From: Bradyrhizobium centrolobii
GTDB lineage: Bacteria > Pseudomonadota > Alphaproteobacteria > Rhizobiales > Xanthobacteraceae
Direction: 5' to 3'
NCBI RefSeq assembly: GCF_001641635.1
Contig: NZ_LUUB01000063.1
Span: 1-64,000 of the forward strand
Length of the DNA stretch: 64,000 nucleotides
The notes beneath the pieces were generated by a model. It did not search any database, was not told the DNA's origin, and saw only the letters and a program-made list of their open reading frames with translations. The position numbers were made by a program, and so were the translations under genes. Shown piece after piece: positions 18,133-26,877 of the stretch (within the stretch, counting starts at the first letter, position 1; each line of letters opens with the position of its first letter).

Positions 18133-18471
18133 CTATGACAATGGCTCTCGTGCCCGTGCATATGTGGCGTCCGTCCAAGCAAACTCACTCATGCTTACCA
18201 GGTCACAGCCCTCTGCTGCGGCTATCTTTCTCGCCTCAATCGTGAAGCAGTAAGCGGCGATCAAAGTCGGGCCTCGCGGGCTTTCAATCTTCTGAAGTGC
18301 ACGAGCAACGGACCGTCCGGTGGCTACATCGTCCGGGAATCTGGGAACGAACGCATACTTCGCCACATTGGGATTTGCTATGAATTGCTTACCCAACTTG
18401 GGACCAAGCGCCTTTGTCATCGAAGCGGCAACAGCCGACACGTCGCGTATGACAGCGGGCTTAAGGCTCAT
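18133..18471 (-). CDS. Hypothetical protein
   Basis: From the ATG at 18471 the product is 112 residues; a TTG at 18504 could add 11 more and would overlap the upstream gene. The sequence is soluble, with an N-terminal block (AVIRDVSAVAASMTKALGPK) and a C-terminal block (IEARKIAAAEGCDLVSMSEFAW). I do not recognise it. A partial duplicate of the N-terminal block occurs at 19216-19254. It is the last of three close minus-strand genes (18694-19173, 18461-18661, this one). Confidence 0.5.
   Translation of the reverse strand: MSLKPAVIRDVSAVAASMTKALGPKLGKQFIANPNVAKYAFVPRFPDDVATGRSVARALQKIESPRGPTLIAAYCFTIEARKIAAAEGCDLVSMSEFAWTDATYARAREPLS
18413..18453. repeat. Partial direct repeat, copy 1
   Basis: This block overlaps the N-terminal coding part of the 18133-18471 gene. 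The core CAGCCGACACGTCGCG is identical to copy 2 at 19216-19256, and most flanking bases also match. Confidence 0.65.
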
Positions 18472-18661
18472 TGAACTCGTCGCCTCCAGTGACAGAGCAT
18501 TCAAGCCCGTTACTCACCGCATCAAAAAACAGGCGCGTCCCGTCGTTGAACTCGATTCCTACTTCTCCCGGTCGGTGACGCCACACCACCTTGACTACTT
18601 TCCCTCGAAGTAGCTCAGTGAGTCTGGCCGCTTCGTCTTCTAAATTAGCATTACGGGTCAT
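18461..18661 (-). CDS. Small hypothetical protein
   Basis: The ATG at 18661 gives 66 residues: an acidic N-terminal helix (LEDEAARLTELLRGK) followed by a beta-rich part (VVKVVWRHRPGEVGIEFNDGTRLFFDA), reminiscent of small beta-sheet proteins that read a 'DGTRLFF' motif, but no family is recognised. Starts further upstream in frame (to 18718) would overlap the DUF4279-like gene. It overlaps or abuts its downstream neighbour, suggesting one transcript. Confidence 0.5.
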   Translation of the reverse strand: MTRNANLEDEAARLTELLRGKVVKVVWRHRPGEVGIEFNDGTRLFFDAVSNGLECSVTGGDEFNEP

Positions 18662-18693
18662 GGACGGCGATCCTCTCGACAGGGTTGACCGGG

Positions 18694-19173
18694 TCATGAC
18701 TGCGGGTCCGCAAAACATTCGATCGCAAGGGCCACCCCAAGGTCGACCAGCTTCGCCAGGGTGGCTACGGGTAGCTCGTCACCCAAATATCCGTCACCGA
18801 AAAACTGAATGATTATGCTTGCCCTTCCGCCTGTCGATGTGAGGCTTGCAAAGAACGCTTTGTGAGGCTCGAGTCTATCGACAAAGGTCATCACCTCTCC
18901 GGCGTACCATTGATCCCTGACATTGCATCGGATGCAGTGTCTCCATCGTGTGTCAGGGTGGTTTCCGGGGAGCGGAGTGCCGGCCGGGGTCTTCCGGGGC
19001 CCGCCCACCCGGTGCGCGAAGTTCGCTTCCAACCCAAGCGCGGTGCTAATCTCTGTCGGCTCCCACGTCGGGTGCACAATGAACAGCTCAATATCGACCC
19101 GTCGCGGCGTACCCACTTCTGGGTTCTCCGCCTCACTCTGTTCCGTCACTTCCCTGTTGCTTGCGTCGTTCAT
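18694..19173 (-). CDS. DUF4279-like protein
   Basis: This 159-residue soluble protein has features that I associate with DUF4279: ELFIVHPTWEPTEISTALGLEANFAHRVG, a central W-rich segment, and GRASIIIQFFGDGYLGDELPVATLAKLVDLGVALAIECF at the end. The family's function is unknown; members are often found beside toxin or immunity genes, but no toxin is visible here. The ATG overlaps the stop of a degraded fragment upstream (19170-19262). It heads a three-gene minus-strand cluster. Confidence 0.55.
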   Translation of the reverse strand: MNDASNREVTEQSEAENPEVGTPRRVDIELFIVHPTWEPTEISTALGLEANFAHRVGGPRKTPAGTPLPGNHPDTRWRHCIRCNVRDQWYAGEVMTFVDRLEPHKAFFASLTSTGGRASIIIQFFGDGYLGDELPVATLAKLVDLGVALAIECFADPQS

Positions 19174-19262
19174 GGCATCAGACCCATCGAAGCTTCAGCC
19201 AAATCCCATCGTGTCTTCGTCATCGATGCGGCGTCAGCCGACACGTCGCGAATGATCGAAGG
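19170..19262 (-). pseudogene. Fragment related to the N-terminus of the 18133-18471 gene
   Basis: The minus-strand frame reads SIIRDVSADAASMTK before diverging and ending at a TGA that overlaps the ATG of the DUF4279-like gene. It mirrors the AVIRDVSAVAASMTK block of the downstream gene but has no start codon or remaining domain. It looks like the remnant of a duplicated gene or of a recombination event in this cluster. Confidence 0.5.
19216..19256. repeat. Partial direct repeat, copy 2
   Basis: This is the second copy of the block at 18413-18453, same orientation, about 800 bp away, within the pseudogene fragment. Confidence 0.65.
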
Positions 19263-19263
19263 T

Positions 19264-19755
19264 TCATTCCGGTGAAACCCGCTTAAGTTCGCCAGTTTTC
19301 GCAGAGGAAAATTTACTGAAGTCAAGGTTCAGAGGCACGTCGGTGTTGTTGACCACGCGATAAAGGTTCGTGATCAGGGTATTTCGATCCTTCTGTGTAA
19401 TTACAAACGCCCATGTTTCGACCCAAAGCCCGTCATTGTCCGTCCCTGAGTCGATCGCAAAAATGATCATGTTGGTAGCGACTCGCTCGACCTTGAACCT
19501 CCCGGACTTGACCTCATCGTTGAAGTTTTCACCGGTGAACACTTGAGCCGCCTCATCTCGAACAATCATGCGAATCGGCAGAGGCTTATTTGACTCGGAC
19601 AACCCCGGACCACTGATAGGACCAAGACTGCCCTCCCACGTCCCATTTACAGGGCCGAAGTCCTGGGCCTGCGCCTGTCGCGGCGTACTGATCGACAGGG
19701 TCCATGCGATCGCAAGAGCGCCGACCAGTGAAGATAGTGCACGCGCAATATGCAT
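19264..19755 (-). CDS. Secreted hypothetical protein
   Basis: The 163-residue product begins with a signal peptide (residues 1-30, ending AQA) and continues as a single beta-rich domain: NGTWEGSLGPI, PIRMIVRDEAAQVFT, FAIDSGTDNDGLWVETWAFVITQKD and LYRVVNNTDVPL. The pattern of a strand-rich barrel with conserved Trp is seen in many small periplasmic proteins of unknown function. It ends just before the pseudogene fragment at 19262 and is probably its own unit, with the promoter in the 19756-20160 region. Confidence 0.65.
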   Translation of the reverse strand: MHIARALSSLVGALAIAWTLSISTPRQAQAQDFGPVNGTWEGSLGPISGPGLSESNKPLPIRMIVRDEAAQVFTGENFNDEVKSGRFKVERVATNMIIFAIDSGTDNDGLWVETWAFVITQKDRNTLITNLYRVVNNTDVPLNLDFSKFSSAKTGELKRVSPE

Positions 19756-20160
19756 TCCTTGCCATCCCTGCCTTTCACACCAATCTGCTCGGCTCTATCG
19801 CCCGACAACCTGTAGGTGAGGCGTCGCTTCGGACTACTTAAGGAGATCGCTCAAGTGCCGTTGAAATCCCATCGGACCCAAAGAAAGCCCAGCCGAGGGC
19901 CGGGCGGCCGGCACTCTGGTGCCCTGTCAGTGCTCGGAGGGTTGAAAACGGTACACGACGCCGGTACACAAGACCCTACCGGACGGCTGAAAATCCCAGC
20001 AAATGCAGGCGTTCTGGGCGGTGGCGATCCAGTCCTTGGCACCACTTTGCGGAATTTGGATGCAAAATGGGGCTGCTTCCGATCAGTGGAGGTAGCAGGC
20101 GGCGATCCATCCATCGCTCTCGCGACGGCCCCCTATTGCGCCAAATCGGCCCGCTTGCCG
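19756..20160. other. Non-coding stretch with a tRNA-end-like sequence
   Basis: These 405 bp separate the secreted orphan from the MFS gene. At 20031-20048 the sequence AGTCCTTGGCACCACTTT resembles the 3' end of tRNA-Leu (AGTCCTTTCCTGGGCACC then ACTTT) with about five bases missing. No gene is supported here. Confidence 0.5.
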
Positions 20161-21432
20161 TCAGACGACCCGCCTGCCGGCCCGATTCGCGACCGATTTC
20201 TGCACAAAGTACATCGCGACCAGCGAGACGATCGACGTCGCTACGACGATGTATCCGAGCCGGTCGAAATGGATCAGCGAACCATCCGGGTCTTGCGCGA
20301 TGATCGCGGCGGCGAGCACCGAACCGAGCCCGCCGGAGAGCTGCTGCAGTGACGCGCTGACCGCGCTGAACGAGCCGCGCTGACTGGGATCGGGGATTGC
20401 CGACATCAGGGCCTGCGACGGGATCATACGTGAGAAGATGCCGACGAACATCAGGACGTTGACGAGGATCGCCGTCGCGAGCGAGACGCGGCCGAGATGG
20501 GTATAGATCAGCACCATGATCACCGACACCACGCTGCCAAAGACAAAGGTCGGATATTTGCCGAACGCATCGCTCGCTCTGCCGACCAGCGGCCCCGTGA
20601 CGATGCTGAACAGGCCGGAGACGAGATAGATCGTCGGCAGGTGCAGGATGTCGATGCCGAGATTATGCACGGTGAAGGCGCTGGAGAAGGGCATCAGCAT
20701 GAACCCGCCGGTCGCCAGCAAAGTCGTGACAGCGAAGGCCAGCGTATAGCGCGGCTGTCCGACGGTCGCTATCAGGTGGTGGAAGGGGTTCTTGTCCTGC
20801 TTGAGCCGCAGATGCGCGTCGACCGGCTCCATCGCCAGCGCGATGATTGCGATCGCGACGATCGACAGGCCGACGATCGCAACGAAGCAGAAATGCCAGC
20901 TCCAGTGATTGGCGAGAAACAGCCCGGCCGGAATGCCGAGCACCTGGCTCGCGGCGAACGCCGTCTGGACGAATCCCATCACGCGGCCGCGCAGATGCAA
21001 CGGGAACAGGTCGGTGATGATGGCAAGTACGACTGAGCCGATCACGCCGCCGAACAATCCGGTCACGATCCTGCCGAGCAGCAGGACATGGTAGTTCTGC
21101 GCTGCGGCGCAGAGCATGGTTCCGAGCGTGAAGCCGACATAGAAGAACAACAGCAGGCGCTTGCGATCGAAGCGATCGGCAAAGCCGGCGGCCAGGATAC
21201 CCGAAAGTCCCGCGCTGAACGCGTAGGCCGAAACCGCGACGCCGAATTGCGCGGCCGTGATGTTGAGCGAGGGCATCAGGATGGCGCCGAGCGGCGACAT
21301 GATGATGAAATCGAGAATGATCGTGAACTGTGTGAACGCGAGCAACGCGATGAGGAGCGACTGGTAGCGCGAAAAGCCGCGTTGGCGTTCCTGTTGATCG
21401 TCGATAGGCGCAGCGAGCGTCTGTTCGGTCAT
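20161..21432 (-). CDS. Major facilitator superfamily transporter (DHA1-like)
   Basis: This 423-residue protein has twelve predicted membrane segments, the MFS motif A region GFADRFDRKRLLLF between TM2 and TM3, and the GRIVTGLFGGVIGSV segment of TM4, as in drug:H+ antiporter-like exporters. The substrate is unknown. The ATG at 21432 (MTEQTLAAPIDD) is preferred to longer in-frame options, because the upstream residues are unlike a transporter N-terminus. It stands alone at the right edge of the orphan region; no regulator is adjacent. Confidence 0.85.
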   Translation of the reverse strand: MTEQTLAAPIDDQQERQRGFSRYQSLLIALLAFTQFTIILDFIIMSPLGAILMPSLNITAAQFGVAVSAYAFSAGLSGILAAGFADRFDRKRLLLFFYVGFTLGTMLCAAAQNYHVLLLGRIVTGLFGGVIGSVVLAIITDLFPLHLRGRVMGFVQTAFAASQVLGIPAGLFLANHWSWHFCFVAIVGLSIVAIAIIALAMEPVDAHLRLKQDKNPFHHLIATVGQPRYTLAFAVTTLLATGGFMLMPFSSAFTVHNLGIDILHLPTIYLVSGLFSIVTGPLVGRASDAFGKYPTFVFGSVVSVIMVLIYTHLGRVSLATAILVNVLMFVGIFSRMIPSQALMSAIPDPSQRGSFSAVSASLQQLSGGLGSVLAAAIIAQDPDGSLIHFDRLGYIVVATSIVSLVAMYFVQKSVANRAGRRVV

Positions 21433-21854
21433 GACACTTAATTCGCGGTGAACGGGGGCAAGGGAGCGCGAGAAACTCGCAGATAGGATGGCACGGGACG
21501 ATTTCCACGGGCGCATGACCCAAGTTCCGCTGGAATATGGAGCTCGTGCCGGATTGTGGGATCCATGCAACAGCCTGACTTCCAAAGAACCGTCCGTCTC
21601 CTCTCGCCAACCTCGATTGGGCGCCGCGCGCTTGCCTGACCGGGAGCGTGACCGCCCGGCCGGATATCCCGGCGATTCGATCCGAATTCGCAGCGATTTT
21701 GCACCGATTGGACCTGGGCATCCCGCGGCGGCCGTCCCCCTTCTCCACCCGAATTAAGCTGCCCTTAGCGAATGATCCCCTAGGGTTTTGGCCGTCCATT
21801 TCCCTGCTCCCCGGCCAAGGGCCGGTCATGCCGCGGTCAATAGAGCGTTTTCGG
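21433..21854. other. Divergent promoter region between MFS and UbiA genes
   Basis: This 422-bp gap between divergently transcribed genes holds no credible gene and no repeat or operator that I could recognise; promoters for both neighbours must lie here. Confidence 0.5.
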
Positions 21855-23213
21855 ATGGAGCAGCCTGTCTGGCAGTACGATTCTGGCACGCTCGAGCCGT
21901 CGGCGACCCCGGCGCTGGCGGGCACGCTCGTCATTGATCTCGAAGGCGCCCTGCTGCGCTCGCAGCTCGCCTTCGAGGCGTTCTTCGCCGATGTCGGTGG
22001 CGCGTTCGCCCGCCTGCGCGCGAAGGGCTCGCTGAGCCGGGCGGCGCTTGAGGATGTGCTGGCCCAGGCCGAGGTCGACTACGCCCATCTGCCCTACGAC
22101 GCCGATGTCCTGAGCCAGGCGCTGGCGGCGCGGGCGCGGGGCGAGAAGATCTATCTCGTAGCTGGCCGCTTTGCTCATCATGCTGCGGGAATCGCCTCGC
22201 ATCTCGGCTTCGATGGCGTCGTTGCGCCGGCCGCGCTCGTCACGGGCGATGCCCTGCCGTTCGACCGTGGCTCGATCGAGCGGATCAGCGACCGCAGCGG
22301 TAGCCGTCCGGCCAGCCCGAAGACATCCAGTCTGAAGACTTCCAGCCTGAAGATTTGGGCGAAGGCGCTCCGCGTCTACCAATACGCCAAGAACACGCTG
22401 GTGTTCGTGCCCGCCATCACCGCGCACCAGATGCACCTCGCGACGCTCGGCTATGCGCTGCTGGCGTTTCTGGCGTTTTCGGCCTGCGCGTCGGGCGCCT
22501 ATCTGATGAACGATCTGCTCGATCTCGCGGCCGACCGGCAGCACCCGACCAAGCGCCATCGCGCGCTCGCGGCCGGTGACTTGCCGATCTCCTCCGCTCT
22601 GCTCGCAATTCCGGCGCTGTGGCTGTTCGCGGTCGCCGCCAGCCTCTGCATCTCCGCCGTCTTCCTCGGCGTGCTCGGCGCCTATCTCGTCACCACCATC
22701 GCCTATTCGCTGGTGCTCAAGCGCAAGATGCTGGTCGATGTCGTGACGCTCGCCGGTCTCTACACGCTGCGCATCATCGCCGGTGCCGTCGGCGTCGGCG
22801 TCGTGCTGTCGGAATGGCTGCTGATCTTCTCGCTGTTCGTGTTCACCTCATTGGCGCTGATCAAGCGCTTCAGCGAGCTCAGCATGCGCCAGGGCGCAGG
22901 GCTCGCCGACCCCTCCAACCGCGACTACAGGATTACCGACCTGCACGTGATCGCCGCGATGGCGGCCGCGAGCGCCATGAACGCGGTGACGGTGTTCTCG
23001 CTCTACGTGTCGTCATCGGCCGTGACGCCGCTGTACAGCCGCCCCTGGATGCTGTGGCTCTTGAACCCGCTGCTGCTCTACTGGTTCGGCCGTGCCCTGA
23101 TGATGGCGCATCGCCGCGAGATGCCCGACGATCCCATCATCTACACCTTCCGGGATGCGGCCAGCCGCATCACGGTGGCGGCGATGATCTGCATCATGCT
23201 GGCGGCGATCTGA
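21855..23213 (+). CDS. UbiA-family prenyltransferase with degenerate N-terminal HAD domain
   Basis: This 452-residue membrane protein has two parts. Residues 1-165 look like half a HAD phosphatase: the motif I nucleophile is present (Asp28) but the second Asp is Glu30 (IDLEGALL), and the usual Lys and DD motifs (III, IV) cannot be found. A short linker repeats SSLK. Residues 170-452 form a UbiA domain with the Asp-rich motif NDLLDLAADRQHPTKRHR and about nine membrane segments. The motif closely resembles decaprenyl-phosphate 5-phosphoribosyltransferase (Rv3806c type), fitting the DprE1/DprE2-like genes 7 kb away. An upstream ATG (21828) could add nine residues. Confidence 0.82.
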   Translation: MEQPVWQYDSGTLEPSATPALAGTLVIDLEGALLRSQLAFEAFFADVGGAFARLRAKGSLSRAALEDVLAQAEVDYAHLPYDADVLSQALAARARGEKIYLVAGRFAHHAAGIASHLGFDGVVAPAALVTGDALPFDRGSIERISDRSGSRPASPKTSSLKTSSLKIWAKALRVYQYAKNTLVFVPAITAHQMHLATLGYALLAFLAFSACASGAYLMNDLLDLAADRQHPTKRHRALAAGDLPISSALLAIPALWLFAVAASLCISAVFLGVLGAYLVTTIAYSLVLKRKMLVDVVTLAGLYTLRIIAGAVGVGVVLSEWLLIFSLFVFTSLALIKRFSELSMRQGAGLADPSNRDYRITDLHVIAAMAAASAMNAVTVFSLYVSSSAVTPLYSRPWMLWLLNPLLLYWFGRALMMAHRREMPDDPIIYTFRDAASRITVAAMICIMLAAI

Positions 23214-23329
23214 CCGAGCCTGCAAGGCGCACCCGGCGCTTGCGCGGCCCGCCTCCAGTGGATACATCGCGGGCAATCCGATTAGCCTATTATGCCGACG
23301 CGCCAATTCGAGTGAGGTTTTGAAACGCC

Positions 23330-23944
23330 ATGACCGTACGCCTGCATCGCGGTGATCTGCCCGACCTGTCCCGCTACACCGGAGCGGTGGCGATCGACAC
23401 CGAGACCATGGGGCTGAACCCGCACCGCGACCGGCTCTGCGTGGTGCAGCTCTCGCCCGGCGACGGCAGCGCCGACGTGGTGCAGATCCCGAAGGGCCAC
23501 ACCGACGCGCCGAACCTGAAGGCGCTGCTCGCCAATCCCGCCATCACCAAGATATTCCATTACGCGCGATTTGACATCGCGGTGCTGTACCAGGCCTTCG
23601 GCGTGATGGCGCAGCCGCTCTACTGCACCAAGATCGCCTCCCGCCTGACGCGCACCTATACGGACCGCCACGGCCTCAAGGACCTCGTGCGCGAGGTGCT
23701 CAATGTCGACCTCTCCAAGCAGCAGCAATCCAGCGACTGGGGTTCCGACAGCCTGACTGAGCCGCAGCTCGCCTATGCCGCCTCCGACGTGCTGCATCTG
23801 CATGCGCTGCGCGAGCGGCTGGATGCCATGCTGGTGCGGGAGGGCCGCACGGCGCTGGCCCAGGCCTGCTTCGACTTCCTGCCGACGCGGGCCCGGCTCG
23901 ACCTCCAGGGCTGGGAGGCCGAGGACATTTTTGCGCATTCCTAA
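23330..23944 (+). CDS. Ribonuclease D-like 3'-5' exonuclease
   Basis: This 204-residue protein is a single DEDD exonuclease domain without the HRDC domains of E. coli RNase D. The catalytic residues are visible: Asp and Glu in AIDTETMG (residues 21-28), Asp in HYARFDIAVL, and the YAASDV motif (DEDDy type). Short alphaproteobacterial versions like this are common and trim tRNA or structured RNA 3' ends. It lies between the UbiA gene and the lpt cluster on the same strand, with more than 100 bp on each side. Confidence 0.92.
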   Translation: MTVRLHRGDLPDLSRYTGAVAIDTETMGLNPHRDRLCVVQLSPGDGSADVVQIPKGHTDAPNLKALLANPAITKIFHYARFDIAVLYQAFGVMAQPLYCTKIASRLTRTYTDRHGLKDLVREVLNVDLSKQQQSSDWGSDSLTEPQLAYAASDVLHLHALRERLDAMLVREGRTALAQACFDFLPTRARLDLQGWEAEDIFAHS

Positions 23945-24100
23945 AGGCCCCGACCGGCTGCCAAGGAAGGCCGCCGCCCCGTTTCGGACACAGTCGTACC
24001 GCCTGTCGCAGGCTGCATACTCCGCAGGTAGCGGGTACAATGGGGCGTCCTCGATCAGGAGCCTTCGACTGGAAAAGGCTAGCGACGTCCCGGAGCAGTG

Positions 24101-24847
24101 GTGAACTCGGCCCACAATCCAACCTATGACGCCGCGCTCGCGGCGCGGTTTGCCAGCGCGGCGCGGCACAGCCGGCTGGTGCGGATTCTGCGCATCGCGG
24201 TGCCGGGCGCGGTGCTCCTGTCCCTGGCGGCCATCATCGGGGTGTCGATCTTCAACCCGTTCCGCATGCTGATGCCGAACCTGCCGCTCGATTCCGGAAA
24301 CATGGTGGTGTCAGGCACCAAGATCACCATGGAATCGCCGCATCTTTCCGGTTTCACGCCGGACCAGCGGCCCTATGAGCTCTGGGCCAAGACCGCAACG
24401 CAGGACATCACCGATCCCGATCATGTCGATCTTTCGGACTTGCGCTCGAAAGTCCTGATGGAAGATCAATCGACCCTGTTCCTCGATGCCCGCACCGGCA
24501 GGTTCGACAACAAGCAGCAGCAGCTCGACCTCCACAAGGACATCTTCCTGCGCACTTCGACCGGCTATGAGGCGCGGCTGAACTCGGCCTTCGTCGACAT
24601 GGGCAAGGGCACGGTCTCCTCGGATGAGCATGTCGACGTCAAGCTCACCAACGGCACGCTGACCTCCGACCGGCTGCGAATCACGGAAGGCGGCGATGTC
24701 ATCCGCTTCGAGGGCAATGTGGTGATGCACCTGGACAAGCTGAGCACGGACGAGCCGGCCGCGGCTCCGCCCGCACCCGCCGAGCCCCCGCCGCCGCCGC
24801 CAGCGAAGACGCGTGCGCCCCAGAACAAGTCTGCCAATTCAAGATGA
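24101..24847 (+). CDS. lptC: LPS export protein LptC
   Basis: This roughly 248-residue protein has one N-terminal membrane anchor (about residues 28-52) and a periplasmic beta-jellyroll of the LptC/LptA type (LDSGNMVVSGTKITMESPHLSGF; VDMGKGTVSSDEHVDVKLTNGTLTSDRLRI). LptC docks on the LptBFG transporter and passes LPS to LptA. A Pro-rich C-terminal tail is present. Two tandem GTGs (24098, 24101) could start it; the second has the better spacing from CGGAG. It is directly followed by lptA; LptF and LptG are not in the window. Confidence 0.9.
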   Translation: MNSAHNPTYDAALAARFASAARHSRLVRILRIAVPGAVLLSLAAIIGVSIFNPFRMLMPNLPLDSGNMVVSGTKITMESPHLSGFTPDQRPYELWAKTATQDITDPDHVDLSDLRSKVLMEDQSTLFLDARTGRFDNKQQQLDLHKDIFLRTSTGYEARLNSAFVDMGKGTVSSDEHVDVKLTNGTLTSDRLRITEGGDVIRFEGNVVMHLDKLSTDEPAAAPPAPAEPPPPPPAKTRAPQNKSANSR

Positions 24848-24867
24848 TTGCCACTTCAAGATGATTG
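24838..24867 (+). repeat. 13-bp direct repeat spanning the lptC stop and lptA start
   Basis: TTCAAGATGATTG occurs at 24838-24850 and again at 24855-24867. The first copy contains the lptC stop codon and the second contains a possible lptA start (ATG at 24861), so the junction looks like a small tandem duplication. Confidence 0.85.
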
Positions 24868-24869
24868 TC

Positions 24870-25574
24870 ATGGCCAAGTTTTTTCCGCGTGGCGAAGACA
24901 AGCGTAGCGCCATCGTCGGCGCGGCCGCGCTTGTCGCCTGTGCTGTGCTGATCGGCGCGGCGCAAGCACAGAGCACCATGCAGGGCGTGCCCAACGCGAT
25001 GCAGGGCTTTTCGCAGAACCGCGATCAGCCGATCCAGATCGAAGCCGCTTCGCTGGAGATGCGCGACAAGAAGAAGGAGGCGACCTTCGCCGGCAATGTG
25101 AAGGTCGTGCAGGGCGACACCACCATGACCTCGAAGACGCTGGTGGTGTTCTACGAGTCGGGCGGTGACAAGGCGGCCACGCCGCAGCCTACGCCCGCGA
25201 AGGGCGCGAAGTCGGCGCCGATGCAGTCGGCGACGCCGGGCCCGGGCGGCAGCTCCTCGATCAAGCGGCTGGAAGCGCGCGGCAATGTCGTGGTCACCCA
25301 GAAGGATCAGGTGGTGACCGGCGAGACCGCCATCTTCGACACCAGGACCAACCTCATCACCATGCTCGGCGGCGTGGTCTTGACGCAGTGCAAGAACGTG
25401 CTGCGCGGTGACCGGCTGATGGTCGACATGACCACCGGCGTGTCCCGCGTCGAATCCGACAGCGGCAAGGTGCAGGCCCTGCTGCCGCAGGGTGGCGGAA
25501 ATGATTGCGGCGGGCAGTCCAAGCCCGGGGGCGCCCCGCCCCTGCAATTGCCGGGGGCAAGTAAACAAAAGTAA
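24870..25574 (+). CDS. lptA: LPS transport periplasmic protein LptA
   Basis: This 234-residue protein has a signal peptide (ending GAAQAQ) and the OstA/LptA beta-jellyroll, seen as repeated units such as IEAASLEMRDKKKEATFAGNVKVVQGD, RLEARGNVVVTQKDQVVTGETAIF and NVLRGDRLMVDMTTGVSRVE. LptA polymerises into the periplasmic bridge carrying LPS to the outer membrane. A Pro/Ala/Gly-rich insert interrupts the fold near residues 95-130. Starts at 24861 and 24870 are both possible; 24870 (MAKFFPRG) was chosen. An unusual 216-bp gap with a strong hairpin follows before lptB. Confidence 0.92.
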   Translation: MAKFFPRGEDKRSAIVGAAALVACAVLIGAAQAQSTMQGVPNAMQGFSQNRDQPIQIEAASLEMRDKKKEATFAGNVKVVQGDTTMTSKTLVVFYESGGDKAATPQPTPAKGAKSAPMQSATPGPGGSSSIKRLEARGNVVVTQKDQVVTGETAIFDTRTNLITMLGGVVLTQCKNVLRGDRLMVDMTTGVSRVESDSGKVQALLPQGGGNDCGGQSKPGGAPPLQLPGASKQK

Positions 25575-25687
25575 ATTCCAAATGTAAATTCAATGGCTTA
25601 AATTGGGCATCGGCGATCCGAGGTTGAAGCCGGCCGGACAAGACTGTATCTACCGCAACGGGCTTTCGAAGCGGGATCCGCTTAACG

Positions 25688-25715
25688 AGGATGTCTCCTG
25701 GGCAGGAGACATCCT
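25688..25715. terminator. Strong hairpin in the lptA-lptB gap
   Basis: A 13-bp perfect stem (AGGATGTCTCCTG with its inverse) around GG is followed by TTCATTCAT. It lacks a full U-run, so it may attenuate, process or only stabilise the lptA 3' end. It would uncouple lptA from lptB transcription in part. Confidence 0.55.
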
Positions 25716-25790
25716 TTCATTCATGCTGCGCGGGCGAATTGCAACCGCACGGCAGGTCGCGGGATCACCGTGAAAGGCTAGAAGGCGGGG

Positions 25791-26786
<996 letters not shown>

Positions 26787-26877
26787 CCCGTTTTTCCAAT
26801 TCGTCAAGGCGTGTACATCGGGCTTGGAGTAGGATAAGCAAAAATCGGACCAAATTTTTGGGAACGGTTCTTGCTTC

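Noticed and set aside
16898-20160. Active integrative element at tRNA-Leu
   Set aside because: No integrase or relaxase gene is present, and the second tRNA-like end is imperfect; only a decayed island is proposed.
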